Below are positions 21,801 through 36,800 of a stretch of DNA of 64,000 bases, piece by piece. The DNA comes from Dasyornis broadbenti (Eukaryota; Chordata; Aves; Passeriformes; Dasyornithidae): assembly GCA_013397935.1 (NCBI GenBank), contig VZRN01005629.1, forward strand, positions 1,065,228 to 1,129,227. Reading direction: 5' to 3'. Position numbers and translations under genes: made by a program. Positions within the stretch are counted from its first letter, which is position 1; each line of letters starts with the position of its first letter. A model generated the notes under the pieces. That model saw nothing but the letters and a program-made list of their open reading frames with translations. It ran no database searches and was not told the origin of the DNA.

Positions 21801-24800
21801 CTGGGGGTGTCTTCCATCATTTCTGCTACTTTCTCCAACCGTGGCAATTTGAATATCAGATCCAAACCTGTTCATTTAATACCAGTTATTTCAAAATTTT
21901 CTCAGTCTTAACAAAATTTGTGTGTGTCTATAAACCGATTGATTTACAGTTGTGTATATGTATTTATAATCCGTGATGAATACAGGTGAAATAGGAAAAT
22001 GGTTAATTTACATTACATCTGTCTGTCATTCCTGCCATCGCATTTACATTACCTAGCCAAGGACAGAATGAACATATATATTATTCATGACACTTCTTAT
22101 AAAATCCATATAGATTTCTTTTTTAACAGAAGCACATATCCTTTACCAGGAAAAAGGCATGTCCAGCTGGTTTAAAATGCAGGCCTTGATAGATGTTAGC
22201 TATTTCTGAAGGCAATAAAACTCAACTACAAAAATATTTTAAAAATGTTAAAATTCTTACAAATAGTTCTATTTCTAACTCAGAACAAATCTAAGGCTAC
22301 TTTGTCTATTTTTATTCTGAGAAATTTTGCAAATTTCTGGTAGCATATATATTAGAAAGTGTGTGTTCTAAAAATGGATTTTGTATGGGTGTCTGTGCTG
22401 CTTTATAGAAAATTAATAAAAGCAATAATTTTTAATGTATAGAAACTTTATAAAAATGAGTTCATCTTATAAAAAAAAACATATATGTGAAGAGATGCCC
22501 TGCTATTGGGGAGCCAGGCTTGGGAAAGCAAGCTTATGTCAGGTGATAGTTTTCCTCTGTGACATCATTTCTTCCTCCTTTTGAACAATAACTAGGAAAA
22601 TAATAGTTCATTATTCTTGCCATATAATTGAATATTTGGGTGCATTTCCACTGCTGTCCAGGTGTTTGTACTTGGACATTCTGTTTCCTTATCTGATGTA
22701 ATTATATGACTTCTAGCTATACTTTTGTTTGGTAAGAAATGTGTTGTTCCATATGCATTTGGAGGGGAAAACCCTCAATTTGCTACAATTTGTGTTAAAA
22801 GGGCTAATGAAATAACTTGAACTGATTTTTAGGGTCAAAACCAGAGTCCTTAGAAACCCAGATCAAAGTTGGAACAGGGAGAAAGAATCTTGTGATGAAC
22901 ACATTGGAATATTGGAATTGTGTTAAGGGAGATCAAGTTATGGGACCAACACAGGAATTCAAGGAAGAGACTAGAAATCATGTTCTCTTTAGGAAAGGGA
23001 AATGGATATGCTGGACGTAGGGATTTGTGTAGGAAAGATCTTTTTTGGAAGGTGGTAAAAAAACCGTAACAATTTAGACATTTAATTTAAAACAGGCTCT
23101 CTTGCATTATATGATGCATACAAAAAATCTGAAAAGCTAAAACCTAGAAAAACCACCAGCTGCTAGATATATGTGCAGACTTCAAACTGACATAAATACG
23201 AGAGCAGTCTGAAGAAGCTTCATTTTTAAATTAGGGATGAAAGAAACCTATTAGGTTGCCCAGTGTTTTCCCTGACTAATTTTTTTTCCTACCATAAGTT
23301 CTCCTGTGTTTTATCCCATCTGCTGTCAAATGCCTACAGGGGAAAGACTCATTTTCTTAAATCTTTTCTCTCATGAGAACTGACTAATGCCATTTTTCAG
23401 CATTGAAACTGAGCAATGTATAAATGTTTTTATTAGCATAACCCTGACTTTTCTTTCTAGTTAGCTATCACAGAAGGAAGAAACTGTATCAGGCTCTGTA
23501 ATGGAATGTATTATATTTTAAAGTATGATAGACCAGGGAAAGGGAATGGAAGAAGGTTTCCTAATGACTTTGCCCTCTTCTGATCACCAGAATATTGTCA
23601 TGATTATTCCCAAGCACATAATATTTAAACTGAAAAATGGAAAATGAATTCTGAATATAAACAGTTTATAAACACATCTGCAGGTTAACAATGCACATTG
23701 TACAGATATTTCCTGTTTTCTTTACCCTGATTCATGCAGCATAGGAGGAATGTGTCAAAGACAGGTCAATTTATGTATTTTTTTTCCTTTATAGATGTTG
23801 ACTGCTGTGCAACTAATGATTTAATTCACTAGAAAAATAAACTGTTTCCTGGCAAAGAAAATAACAAAATAAAAGAATATTCAGCTTGGTTGAATTCCTC
23901 TCTGCTAAGTTCACTGCCTCTAAAAAGGATAAAACAAGATTAATTTGATTCCTTTGGTGATGACTGTTTTGACAACTCTGTTTTGATCGTTTTTTCCCAT
24001 TCCAAAGGAAAAACAATTTACTTAAAACAGATTAAATTACAACTGCTAGATTAAATTGAATTTTGTTGTCAAAGTGTAGAATTTATTCTCTGGAACAATT
24101 CACTGAGTAAAGAGACCCACTTTCATACTGTGATTGAGAATTGCTGTACAGTGACGATCAGACTCTGCTGTTTGCTTACATTTGACATCTAAAGTGACTC
24201 ATAAAAAGCTCTGCAGTGAAGGTGTTGGTCTCTTAAAGTTTAGGTGTTTGGCTTCTTGGAACAGTATCTGGTATTATCATAAGTGTGAAAATTGCATAAG
24301 GAGCTGTATTTCTTCCCAGCCAAGCACTTAATGGAGCCCTGCTTGACCCCCAAAGCTTTGGTTGTCACAAAACAGATCATAAAGGCACATGTGGGTCAGG
24401 AGTGATAATTGTTTTGTCATGATCTCTTCCATTCTTCTGCTTTGTTTTTTTTTTTAAAGCTTTCTTTCTTTTCTTTGGAAGTCAGATTGTATTTCTACCG
24501 AGGATAAGATTCTCTTAGAAAAGTAAAAGCTTTCCTGGGTATCCTGTAGGACCGCCCTGCAGTCTAGTGCTAAACTTCACAGTTGCTATGTGACTGCCCT
24601 GGGTTCTATCCTGGGCAGTCAGCATCTCACACGATGTTCCTCTTCCACTTAACCTGTGTCTGACCCCCAAATTATGACATATACCGTGAACTGAAATAAT
24701 TATGGTATGTAGAGCATTTTTTCCTGCCTCTCCGTTCACATCTTAGGATAATGCATAGAATAAAGTCATTCTTCACGCATTAGATTTTCAATTACGTGTT

Positions 24801-27800
24801 TATTGTATTTTCCTTAGCAAGTGGTAGTAGTATCCTAATTTCTTACATTTTAATCAAGACTCCAACCTCTTTTGTGACATTAAGCAGTTTCCCAAAAGCA
24901 TTTGACCTGTGTGAATTGTTTCCCTAAGAAGTAATAATCACAGTTGAATCTCCTGTTTCACAGGATGAGTGTCAGGATGGGAGCTCAGCTTGCTCTTAGC
25001 TCAGTGGCTGTTATTGTGATAAAGCACTTGGTGCCTCTGGGCTGCAGGGGCTGTATCTTCTAGTGTTCACTCTGGCTGTGTGCATCCATAACACTTCTCA
25101 TGTCAGAGGGGTTCTGGAGATACTAATCAAGCTCTTCCGTTATTCCAACCAGAACTTCATGTTATACTCTCCGCATCATGGTTACTGTGGTTTGTGATAA
25201 GCAGCATGAGCATCTGTACTCATGAATACAGTCAATCTGTCAACACAGAATTTGGAGAGGGTATCCTTAAGAAAAGGAGAGTGCTAATCCAATCTGGCTT
25301 TATCAAAATTCAGGCTTTGAATGGCTGGCTGTGGTACTGGCTGCATGAGTCCCTAAGGGTAACCCGCTGCAAAACGTTTTGCAAAACTCTCCTTAGTTGG
25401 TTAAGATTGAGAACTGGGAGCAAAGGGCACAAATGTTTTGCTGTGAAGCTCCAGGTTTTGAACCTTTTACCTGGTAATCTGTAATGTCCACAGTATCTGT
25501 AGCTGTGGACAGACATAAGCCTTCCTTTGGTTTTGCCTTTGTGGACCACCCAGCAGATGATTTGGTCTGAGCAGCCATACAATATTCTGCCTGTGTGTAT
25601 TCATAACATCTTTAAGCCAGTTCCATGCAGGAGAAAACAATATCCAATCAATGTTCCTTCTGTGTCTGGGAAGAAATGAAGTATTTTGAGTATGATAATA
25701 GAACTTTATACAAAATGGCAAGGAATTGACAACATATTTTCAAGTATGAATGAGTTCTGTTAATTTCTTCACAATGAAATTGCCACTTAGAAAAAACACC
25801 ATTCAGAGATATTTCTTCTAGATATACTGCATATGTAGAATTTTCTCACTCATAGTTTGTCTTGAAATCATTCCATAAGATTTCTAAAATTTTGGCTGAG
25901 CCACTGACCGTTGGCAGTAGCAATAATGAAGTAGAGTAATGTACTGTATATTTTATTTAATAAAACCAGTCAATTTAGCTTAAACATATGGCCAATCCAA
26001 AGATAATAAATAATTTGAAACTGTCTTCTATCTTTAGGCAAAAAGAACCACATTTATTCCCTCTGATTTCCTAACTGAGTGGTTATACAAGTAAGTTAAT
26101 AATGTTTTTTGCTACTAAGTATGTTCAATGATTCAAAGGCATTAATTTGCAAATTGAATAGCTGAAATTTAAATTAATGTGGGTTGTTTTCCTTTTTCTT
26201 CAGCAAGAACCCAAAGAGGAAAGATGAGTCATTCACAGAATTGTTTTCCATTCCTTTTGTTAAGGACTGGCTAAAGGACCAGTAAGTTATTGCAGTACTC
26301 ACAGTAACCTTTTCTCCTTTTGTTCTTTTGCTCCTGCTATCCCAAAAAAAGTAATAGAACTTCAGTGTCTTGCAACTGTGCCCTCAAAATGCCCTTTACT
26401 GTGTGCAACAAAGAACTATGTAATACTTTCTAGCTTGCTAGGGTATTACTTGCAAAGGATTTTGTACCAGAATTGTTCACAGAGAAATTAATTTAGAATT
26501 CCTAAACATTTTAACTGTAGAATGCAGGACATTTGAATAGTCTGGTAGTTTTGTCAATATCTTTGGAAACAAATATCTTTGTGCTAAGGAGTAAAGCAGT
26601 GTTTTCAGTGCTGCTTCCTACTGTGGAAATCTTTGAGGGTCTAGTAGAGAAATTCTTCTCTAACTGTAAGCAGCTGCTTTTGAAATACCTGTAACAATCC
26701 TTGATGTCAGGATGCATTTCTGCAGGCCTCTATGACTTTGAGAAATGAACACTTGTTTTGGCAGCCTCAATCATACATTCCTTGTTATTTTGGTAGAACC
26801 AAGCAAGACAGTGCTTTTGAAAGAAATGTTACTGTCCTTGAGATGGCATTTAGTTTAAAATATAGATGCTGTGTAAGAGAAGTAAAGGAGTAGTCTACAG
26901 TGAGGGAATAAGAAACTACCAGAGGTCAGATTTTTAAAAAAAAAATTCAATTTGAAAATTTATTTGGAGTCTAGATTCGTAATTGGTGAAAATATAGCGA
27001 TTAATATCTTTGTACATATATTTACTTTATTGCACAATGTAGGTGGAAATTGAGCTTTTTTTTTAATTCTTGACATGTGACACTTGGAATCGTGAGACAC
27101 CAATGGAGCAAGACGAAAGCTCCTTGACTATCACAGGTCTTTGGGGATAAGCTGATAATTACGTCAAATGGGTTAACTTTGACTCTCTGAGAGGTAGTCA
27201 TGTGGTCAGAGTTGAGTAGGAAGTTTCTGCAGTACAAGACACCTTTGCAGAATGACCCATTTCATCTCAACTTTGGTACCTTCAGCCTTTGTGCTGTCCT
27301 GCCACTGCTGTTCAAACCTGCCTGTGGTGGGACACATCTGTTTCATTCTGTCAGAGTTCTTTGCCAACAAGATTCTCATTTAAGGCTGCGATTTTGTGCT
27401 TCACAAAGTGAGCATGAACTGTAGCCTGGTTTTTGCACTCATTCCCTAAGCACACAGAAGAGCCCTTGGTCAGTAAGGCAGTTTTGATACCATAGATTTG
27501 TGAGGATGGATGTTTGTACCAATGTTAAAATCTCTAATATCACAGGGTTACAGACATTTCTCTTGGAGGTAAATCTGGCCAAAATGGTTCCCCTCTCTCC
27601 TGTTCTTCACCCCAACATGCTTGTAGGCACCCTAATATCACCTTGTCTATTTGGTAGGGTGCTTGATTATTCTGATCAGGGACCTACTCTGAGCTAGGAA
27701 TCTCTCTGCCAAAATGTGTGAGGAGGGTTTGTGTAGCTATCTAAAACACAGGTAATTCCTCCAATCTGCTTCACCTTGCCGAGTACCTTGTATTGGCACA

Positions 27801-30800
27801 AACAAAGGATTAAAATGAAAGGCTCAGGGCACGGTGAATAGAGCAAATGAGCTGCTAAGAGATAGAGGTGGTGGCAGGAACTGCTTAAGTCAGCTTTGCC
27901 AACAAGAGAAATACACTGTGGAATCACAGCCTGAATGACTCATAGCTTCTGTTAGTAGTGGTGCTCCTAAATAATGTAGTGACAGCTCCACAAGGACACT
28001 GAAGTGTCAAAGTCCTACTTAAGTTGATGCACTTAATCTAAAATCCTCTAAACAAGTAGGCCCTTAAAATAATTATTAAGATTATTATTAAATAACTTCT
28101 AGTGAACTTATCCTAAAATTACAGACTTAACAAATGCTGCATATGAAATAAACGATATTGGAGCAAAAGGAAAAACTGCAATATTAAATAAGCATAAAAA
28201 TAAGAGAATTTTTTATTATGTCCTTCTGGATATGTCATAAGTAGTTTATTTTATATCCTTCCAGATATCACACTTAAAATGTAATTGATTCTATGCTTTC
28301 TACTGTCATTTCCATTTCTATTTTTAAAGGAGTTTTCATTCTTTTAACGGGGTTAAGAATATTTAAGAGACAATATGCTAAAAAGTGCTGGTCGAATTTT
28401 GGTGGGAAACATCCTTATCCCAACTGTTTAGATGGGTTTATCAGTGCCAAGCAGTCTTAATGCTTAAAAAAAACAAAAAAAACCCAACCCAACAAAAACC
28501 ACCCAAACAAAAAAACCCCAGAGGAATATTGGTTTTGTTCTATCAGAGATCCAGCTTTTTTTAATATATTCCATACTTGAGTATGACTTTTTTGGCTGTC
28601 CTCCAGTGCCTCCAGTTTCTTCTTTGAAGCTCCATTTTTTTTTTTTTAAAGAGTAGTCAAAGCCACAGTCTTATGAGCTTCACTCTCTGTACAATGTGTT
28701 TCTAAATGAGATCTTGCAGCCCACTTTTGCCTTATAAGGAGACCTAAATGCTGCATCAGTTTTCAGAATTTTAAATGCAAACCTTGTACCTTCAAAACCT
28801 GGTTATTGTAGATGAAGGAGCTTGTAAAATTTGAATTTGTTTCCAGCTTTAGTGTATTAATTGCTATGATATCTTAGTATAGGTACCTTGTCTTCCACTG
28901 AGTTCTGTACGTTACCCATAGCTGACAAAATATTACATCCCTTGGGAATCTTCAGTTCCTGAAGCAGATTTCAAAAGCAATAGAAGGAGCAGCCTCAGTG
29001 CTGACTGGTAATCTCCATATCACATCACAGGCATTTCTGTTGCCTTAAAGGACAGCTGTACCTTTCAGAGGGCAGGAAACTGGAGTTTGAACACAAAACC
29101 AGCACACCTTTGTTGGGCACTTGCTGAGATAAAAACTGATGTTCCTGTCCCCCCATTCCAGACTGCTGATATAACCAGGGAAAGGAAATAGAATTAGAGC
29201 TGTGACTGTTTTGTAATCCTATAAATACGCTAATGAGCACCACAGTTGCCTTTTGTCAGCATTTTCCAGTGGTGTTTCTGGTTGAACAGCAGTGAAGCTC
29301 AATCGCAAGTGGCCAAGCTCTGTGTACTGAATCGGGGCTAGGCAAAGTCAGTGAGCTCTGATTGTCCTCTGGTCCCTCTGAAATCTTACTTTTCTGGCAT
29401 AGATAGTCTGAGTAATACGGCAGCATCATTTCCTGACCTTCTTTAGCATATTAATGGAAGAAATATGAAGAAACCAAAAAAAACTGTTCTCCTACTCTGA
29501 AAAACAGTGATATCATAGAAGTTCGTCACATAAATTTAATAACATGACAGCATTGTTCAGCCTTACCCTCGACCCCTACATCCAGTGAGGGAATGGTGTA
29601 TGCATCTCTGTTAGGTACAACATAAGTATTTTCCCGCCTGCTGAAATTCAGATAAAAAATAATTCACAAGATTTTTTTAATCTGCTTGTTCTCTTTTTTT
29701 ACTGAAGATACTTACTTGCTGCTCAGTTGGGAAGGACACATTTCTTGGTTTGCTCTATCTGTGTGTACCAAAGCAACTGTGCAGACACAGAGAAAATAAA
29801 TTTATCATGGCTTTAATGAAGTGGGCAACTAAGATATATATGTCTGTAAATGATTACTAAATTTGGAGTAGTGGCTTTTTGCCAAATATCTGTGTACACA
29901 CATAAATATATATGCATTGTTTTGTTGGTTTTTTTCTCCTTCCCCCAAATATTTTAATTAGGTGAAGTCTGCTGGTCTCAGCTGCCTTTACAGTTGACTT
30001 CATTGTCGGTTCTCAGATGGCCAATAGGGGTAATTTTGCACGGGTGACTGGTTTTTTTTCTTTCCGTAATATGTCCAGCTTTTACAGGCTGTGCTTTCTG
30101 CACAATGCTATATTTCATTGGTTGTGTCTAAACCAGCCATGTTTGAACTATGCTTGATTTGTGTTATATTTTCTTCTGTAATTTTCTTTAATAATTTGAG
30201 CTTTAAGTAACATTTTACTGTAATAACAGGAAAGTCCAACAAATACATCTCTATGGATGTTATTCTATGTGTTTCCAAGTAAAAAATTGCCATTCAAGTA
30301 ATGTGGCAGAATTGAAGTTAACAAAGGAGAAATTTTTTACTTAAAAACTGTGTATTGAAAAACTGCAGGAATTTTCTGTGTAAAGTATTTATATTTTGCA
30401 ATGGTGCTTTATGGGGTTGAAGGTTTTATGGCTGTAATACCTGATGCGTTAAAAAATGCTTTAATTGATGTAAAGGTTGTCAGAATGGCAATGAGAAGAC
30501 TGAAAACTTATTAGTGCTTTTTAACACCTTCCTAATGTTGCTGTTAGAGCACTAAGGGGAGTTTCTCATGTTTTCAGCATACACAGTCTGACCTAAAGTA
30601 CACAAACATACATGGAAATTTTCCCATTGACGTGAGTGGCCTTTGGAACAGGTCCATGTTTGGTTTCCTTCGGTGCAGGGCCACAAACACTCTCACAGAC
30701 TGCATAAAGATTGGCACTACAAGAGGGAAAGCTGAGGCCATGCTTTGTGACTTCCAAAATATGTAGCAAGTATGCAAGCACACGACAACTGAGTTGTAGC

Positions 30801-33800
30801 ATTAAAATGGACACGTCCTACCCAAGGAGAGAGCATATTAAGAGGCAAGAAATCCACTGTAATTTTCAGACAGAACTGAAGACAAAAGATAAAATAGCAC
30901 TGTTATTTTTTGGCATGTTCTCACTACAAAGGCTTGTTGCAGTGTTTCCTCTAATTCCTCTGACATTCTTGTTACAAATCACCTGTTCTGCCTCAGTCTC
31001 CTGTTGGTTACGTGACTCTGCCTCCCCACATAACAACTTTGTCATCTTAGTTCCGCATTGTCTTTTCTTTTTATCATCTCTTTTCTTCATTATTAATTGA
31101 TAAGTAAGTATATAAATGGTTGGTATATGTTTAACAGTTCAATGCATGTTGTTGCTATGGCCACTTTGATAATACTCCAAAATGTATTTATAACGTTTTT
31201 AAATTTAATTTGCTATTGACATTGTCAAGGAGCTTTTATTTGGGCAAGGTGATAGAGAAGAAGAGTTCAGACTCGTGCTAACTAGCAGGAGTCACACTTA
31301 AAAATGTCTACTTGGTTGCAGTTCCTCTTTTAAGATGTTTAAATTTGGTTATTCCCACATTTAAAATCCTTCAAAAATGTACTTTCCATACAATGCACTA
31401 AAATGTTTTCTTGTATATTGTAAGGATTTTTTTTTCTTCAAATACTAATAATCTTATTCTAGTGCATTTAGATTATAGCAAAAGAAAACTGGTGACTAGG
31501 AATTTATTTTTGACTGTGGGATAATTGTATTAATACTGAAAATGTTACGAAGAAAGGTCTCAGTTCACACTCTGTTTGACCTGTGAAAATGCTCCAGGGT
31601 TTTTTTGTGAAGTGTCTGTGGGAATATTTCCCTGGAAACCTGAGAGGCTCATACAGTGCCTGTGTAATATTTGACCAATATATCTAATTGATTTTAAATA
31701 CCAGGTCAGATGAATCAGTACTTCAGTGTCTGATTGCTTATGAACCCCCTTTTTCCTGATTTTTGGGTAAATGACCTTAATAGTATTTATAAGCAGAGGT
31801 TTTTGAGACATTTAGTTTGAATCAAACCAATACTTTTTCATTATTGCACACGTTTGGAGTTCTGAGTAAGCATCTAAGAAGAGACACATAATGAAGGCAG
31901 ATGTTGCTGTAATGTTTCTAGATTCTATGATCAGGAGTAAGAAATACTGAAAATATAAAAAACAAATACTTCCACAAATTTCCAGAAGAGTTTTTTTGGT
32001 TATTCAGACCAGCATGTGATTTTTTTGAGTATGTTGCAAACCAAAGACTTTCTCAAAATATTTTTTTTAAGAGTTATGCAGATCACTATGGTCATTTACT
32101 TGCGTGCCTTATATTTGTCCCTATTCTTTGGTCTGTTCTTTTAGATTATGAATTTTTCAGTGACTCTGTCATTGCCTGGGTTCATACATGATCTAAATAC
32201 TCAAAAACAATAACCATCACAGTCAACCTAAAGGTGAAGTAAATGTGGCTGTGACTGTTGTACTGAAATTTAGGAGGCCTGATCCTTTTCATTAGGCTTG
32301 CTTCAATATTTCTAGAGAAGAGCGTTCTAAAAGCAGAGAGAAACCCAGATCATTCGGTGACTGCACCTGGATATTCCACTCTCACCTGCCCACTGTGAGC
32401 CCCAGGCACTGCTGTTCTCTGCAGGCACCTGGCTCTAAGGCTGGTGGTTAAATGTGAGGATTGTTTGTTACTGTTAGGGAACAGATTGAAACAGGAAGAG
32501 CCATTACAAAATCCTGAATTTATAGATACTGAACATTTTCTTGATTAAATTTTTTCTTGTATTTTGTTTCCAAGGAAGGAGTCAGGCCTATTTGAAGGAC
32601 AGACTGGGAATGTAAAGATAATCATAGTTTCTGGGCATTAATATGTGGAAATACTTACTGTAGTCAGTGCCCATCACTGTGACTATGAGCCCCCGAAGCT
32701 TATTTTGTCTGTTTTGGAGGCAAGATAATGGAGGGACTCTTCTCCCCCATTCTTCAGAATTCATCAAGAACCCCATTGTCTGGCCATGAGGAAATCAGAT
32801 ATATGTCTTCAATAAGAACCTTTTCCAATGCCTCCTACATTTATTTAATGCAAATCTGTTTTGTATCTTCTGAGTGCCAAATACCACCTGCATAATATAA
32901 TATAATTAGCAAATATCTCACATAGTCAAGATCTGTATAAGTTTGCTTCGAAAGCAAGAAATGTGTTTCTGGAATTTAACTTTCCTCTGGTTGGTGTCTG
33001 CTTTATGCAGATTTGGTAAAATGAAATACTTTAGAAAAACCATTTTACTGATCCTCTTTTACAGGTGCAACTTATGTTAAACAATATATGTATATTAAAA
33101 TAGATATCGCTGTTTTTCATGTGTAGACTTTTAAGGTTGTGCATAATCAGAGACTAAATAAGCAGAATATAGTTAATGTAGATTGTACTGTCAGTTTTCA
33201 TCTTGGAGGCATACAGCTGTCTTCTGCCACAAATTACACATTCCTCTTTCCCTCGTTCACTGCTGAGGGGTGATCGCCTCTGTTCAGATTCTATTTTTAT
33301 TTGACCTGCAGCCAATTGTGTATATTCTTCATTTATTCCCTCAGACCAAACTGGACCTGGCATGACTTCTGGTCTTTAAAGCTGTGCCATTGAAAGGATT
33401 GATATCTGCCAGTGACTGTCATAGTGAAAATCCAGTTCTGTTCTTGCTTGATTTTCTGTATTGGTTTCTCAGTTTTAGTGCTGGATTATACATTAGACAT
33501 TTTTATAATTTGAAAATGAAAGCAAATAAATGCTAGAGTTGACCTTGCAGGCTAAGAGAAATCTCAAGTTGTTCTTTGGAGATGTACTTGTTCTTAGAGA
33601 AAGTTCAGTGTCTTTGATATAACTGCTGTAAAATATGTAGGTCTTCCTGTGATTTTCCCTAAGTTTTGGTTTTCAAAAAGATCTAAAATAGAACAGAGGA
33701 TGAAAGCCTATCAGGGAAACCAGCACAGTCCAACTTCAGATTTTTAAGTCTGATTATAAGAAGCTGTTAGCTTAAGAAGCCTTGCTTGTCCAGCAGTTAT

Positions 33801-36800
33801 GATTTCCCCTGAGCAGGAGAAATGCTAATTAATGTTCACAGAACTAAGACTGTTTAGCTCAATGGAGAGATTGCTTTTTATTTTTGCCTTATTTCGACTT
33901 TTCCAAACAGAACAAGGTTTTATTTCACATTAAAATAAATGTAGGCCAAAACCCAGCTGACATGATGATGAGACCAATTTAGCTGAGTACACAGACTAAA
34001 ATGGTGTAGTCAGTGTAGCATTAGATAAGAGGGAAGATTGTGCTCTAAGTTGAAATGCTCCTGCAGTGAAGACAAGCCCTAAGAGAAAGACGTCAGAGAG
34101 CATAGGAAGCTTACTAGGGCAGAGACTAATATGAATGAAATTAAGTGAAAGGAAAATGTAAGCTGTCAAGCCTCCTAGCTTGGGCTGTAATATGCCATAA
34201 ATAAGTTTCCAAAAGATAATGTGGCGCTTTAGCCAGAAAATGTAAGACTGCATAAATAAATAGCTTGTTATTGGAGGGCTTTGCAGTATATGTGTCTTTA
34301 TACTATAAATACTATAGATCATGTTCCTGCATGGGCTGCATGTGTCTGTAGGTGGTTGCTGCATCCAAATTCATAATATTGTTCCTCCAAGTCATGGCTG
34401 TGTTCAGTCTGTTCTCCATGCAGGGAGAGTGGCTCTTGGCAGCCGTTCTAATGCTGTGCCAAGGCTTCTCTTTATAACTGGTATTTCATGAGTTGCAGCA
34501 TTATTGCCCTGTAGTTCATTAGCTTTAAATTACATTTCTTCTAAAAGACAGTATAGAAACTAATTTTGCTTTGTCCTTTCCAGTGGATGATTGTTGATTG
34601 TTTTGTCTGAGAAATAAATTATCACCCATAGAAAATGGCTTTTAGGAAGCAAGGCTTGATAAAGTCATTTGAAATTTTGTTAGTGATGGCTGAATTTAAT
34701 TACTAGCTTTTACCCATTAAAATTGGTAGCAACAGAATCACCAAACAGGCTTTCAAACTACCATATATTTTGGCTGAAAATGGTTGAGTTCACATGCATA
34801 TTACATTCTTTTATCACCGAAACGGTGTATATGCTATCGAAAGTAAAATTTCAGCATTTTAAGAACTTGTTTAGACATTTCTAAACATGAATTCATACTA
34901 TGCAGATATACTAATCATTATTTTTCAGTACGTTTAAATTTAAAGTGACATCATAATGTAAATGAATGTGCTAAGATATGTTTATGTTCTGTGTATTTCA
35001 TGTCATAAACATTTACATCATGTGTCTGTTCATTGTTGCACACACACTAAAACGTTCTTTGCTTTACAAATAGCAGACTGCTTCCCTTGCCCACCTCCCA
35101 CTGCCACTTCAAACCTTACCATAATGGGGGAATGTGAAATAGATGTACAAGAAAAAGAAAGATTACTGTTCCTGATGTGCCATTTATATATTATTATTTA
35201 AGAAGAAATTATTGTAGTGTATACAACAATATATTTGTAAAGGAGATGTTCTTCATGCATTTTATTTTCAGAGCAATAAGACATTGTGTCTTTCAGGCTC
35301 CTGAACAATATTTCTCTTTTTGATAAAATATACTGTTAGGGATGAAAGTGTTTTACATTTATAGCCTGTCTGTTTAAAAAAAAAAAAATTTTTTTTTAAG
35401 TCCTAGACCACCAGTTCCTCTATCTCTGCTTCTATCAGAAGAAGAAGCAAGCCTACTAATTCAGTCCTTCTGGAGAGGTTATCGGGTAAGAGTAATCTAT
35501 AATTATTTTGCTTGATGTTGAAAACTGTAGGACTGTAAAGGCCCCAGGGAAAATCCTTACATAAATTTTAAGTAGGGGATACTATAAATAGCTGCTGAGA
35601 CCCCTATGGTTCATTGGCTTTGGATGTTGCTCTGCCTTATGCCTAGTGACTACAATTTTTTCACAGGCATTTATGCTGATGTAATCTCGCTGTTTCCTTC
35701 AACAACAAAAAATCCACAGAAATTCGATTTTCCAAAGTACAATTTACACTGAACAATTTTCTTTCTTTAACTGAAAGTTTCTCTGGATAGTTCAAAAGGA
35801 TGGAGAGTAATTTTGCTTCATGCAGGGATGTGTGAGTGAGTGTGGAGATGCACAAAGAGGATTGGTGAGATCTATTGAGAAATAAAAGCATACAGAAAGA
35901 AAGGACAAAAAATTGAGACCAAGAATGAGACAGGAGATATATGAGAGGCGTGAAGACTGTTATTCAAGGAAGAGGAAAACAAAACGGCAAGCAGATGTTG
36001 TAAGGCATACTGGTAATACAGCACTAGTGCCATTCCCAGTTTAAGGGGTAAAAGCAAAGTGCATAAAATAGATACAAAGAAAAGAAAATACTATTATTTT
36101 GGAGAGAAACCACCATGCTAACCCTAGGATACTAAATAAATAATTTTGAAAATCCTGAACAAATTCTGTCCAATATTTTTTAAAAAAACTCTAATACCTT
36201 CACACTTTGGGAAGAAATGGACTTGAAATTCAGGTGACTTTGGTGATGAAGAAATGTCTTTGACTTCCTTTATCAAAACTTAAGCTTCTAAATAGCCTCC
36301 AGATATAGCAGCAATTTTGTTGTGATGGACAGTGAGACATCTCTGAATGTCAGATGTTCTTTAAATAACAATCAGTATAAAACACTCTCTGTTGAGCTCT
36401 CTACTATTTTTAACAAGCATGAATATATAAGTGGCTCCTATAATGTGCTGTGCAGCCAAAGACGATGAAATACCTTGAAATGTTCTTCTTGACTGATAGA
36501 TTTTTGCGACTCTTTCTGCTTGTTCATTTTCCTTTATTTTTCTTTTTTTAAACAGAGACAGCATTGACACTAACATTAATTAACACTGACAGTTTCCCTG
36601 CAGGCATCCTTACAGTGGAAGCAACCATTATCCAATAACGGTTATGTTTGCTGAACACTGCAAGGTTGCTCAGATATCTTGTGCTTCTATGAAAGCTTGT
36701 GAAGGGCACAATCCTTCCTTGTACAGATGAACTTCAGAATTTTTCACACAGGTATTTATCATTTTAAACCACTCCCCAGAAATGAGAGAGAAACTCTAGC

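Noticed and set aside
31905..31935. Single ATTCTATGAT motif suggesting a CR1 tail
   Set aside because: There is only one copy and no upstream CR1 3' sequence.
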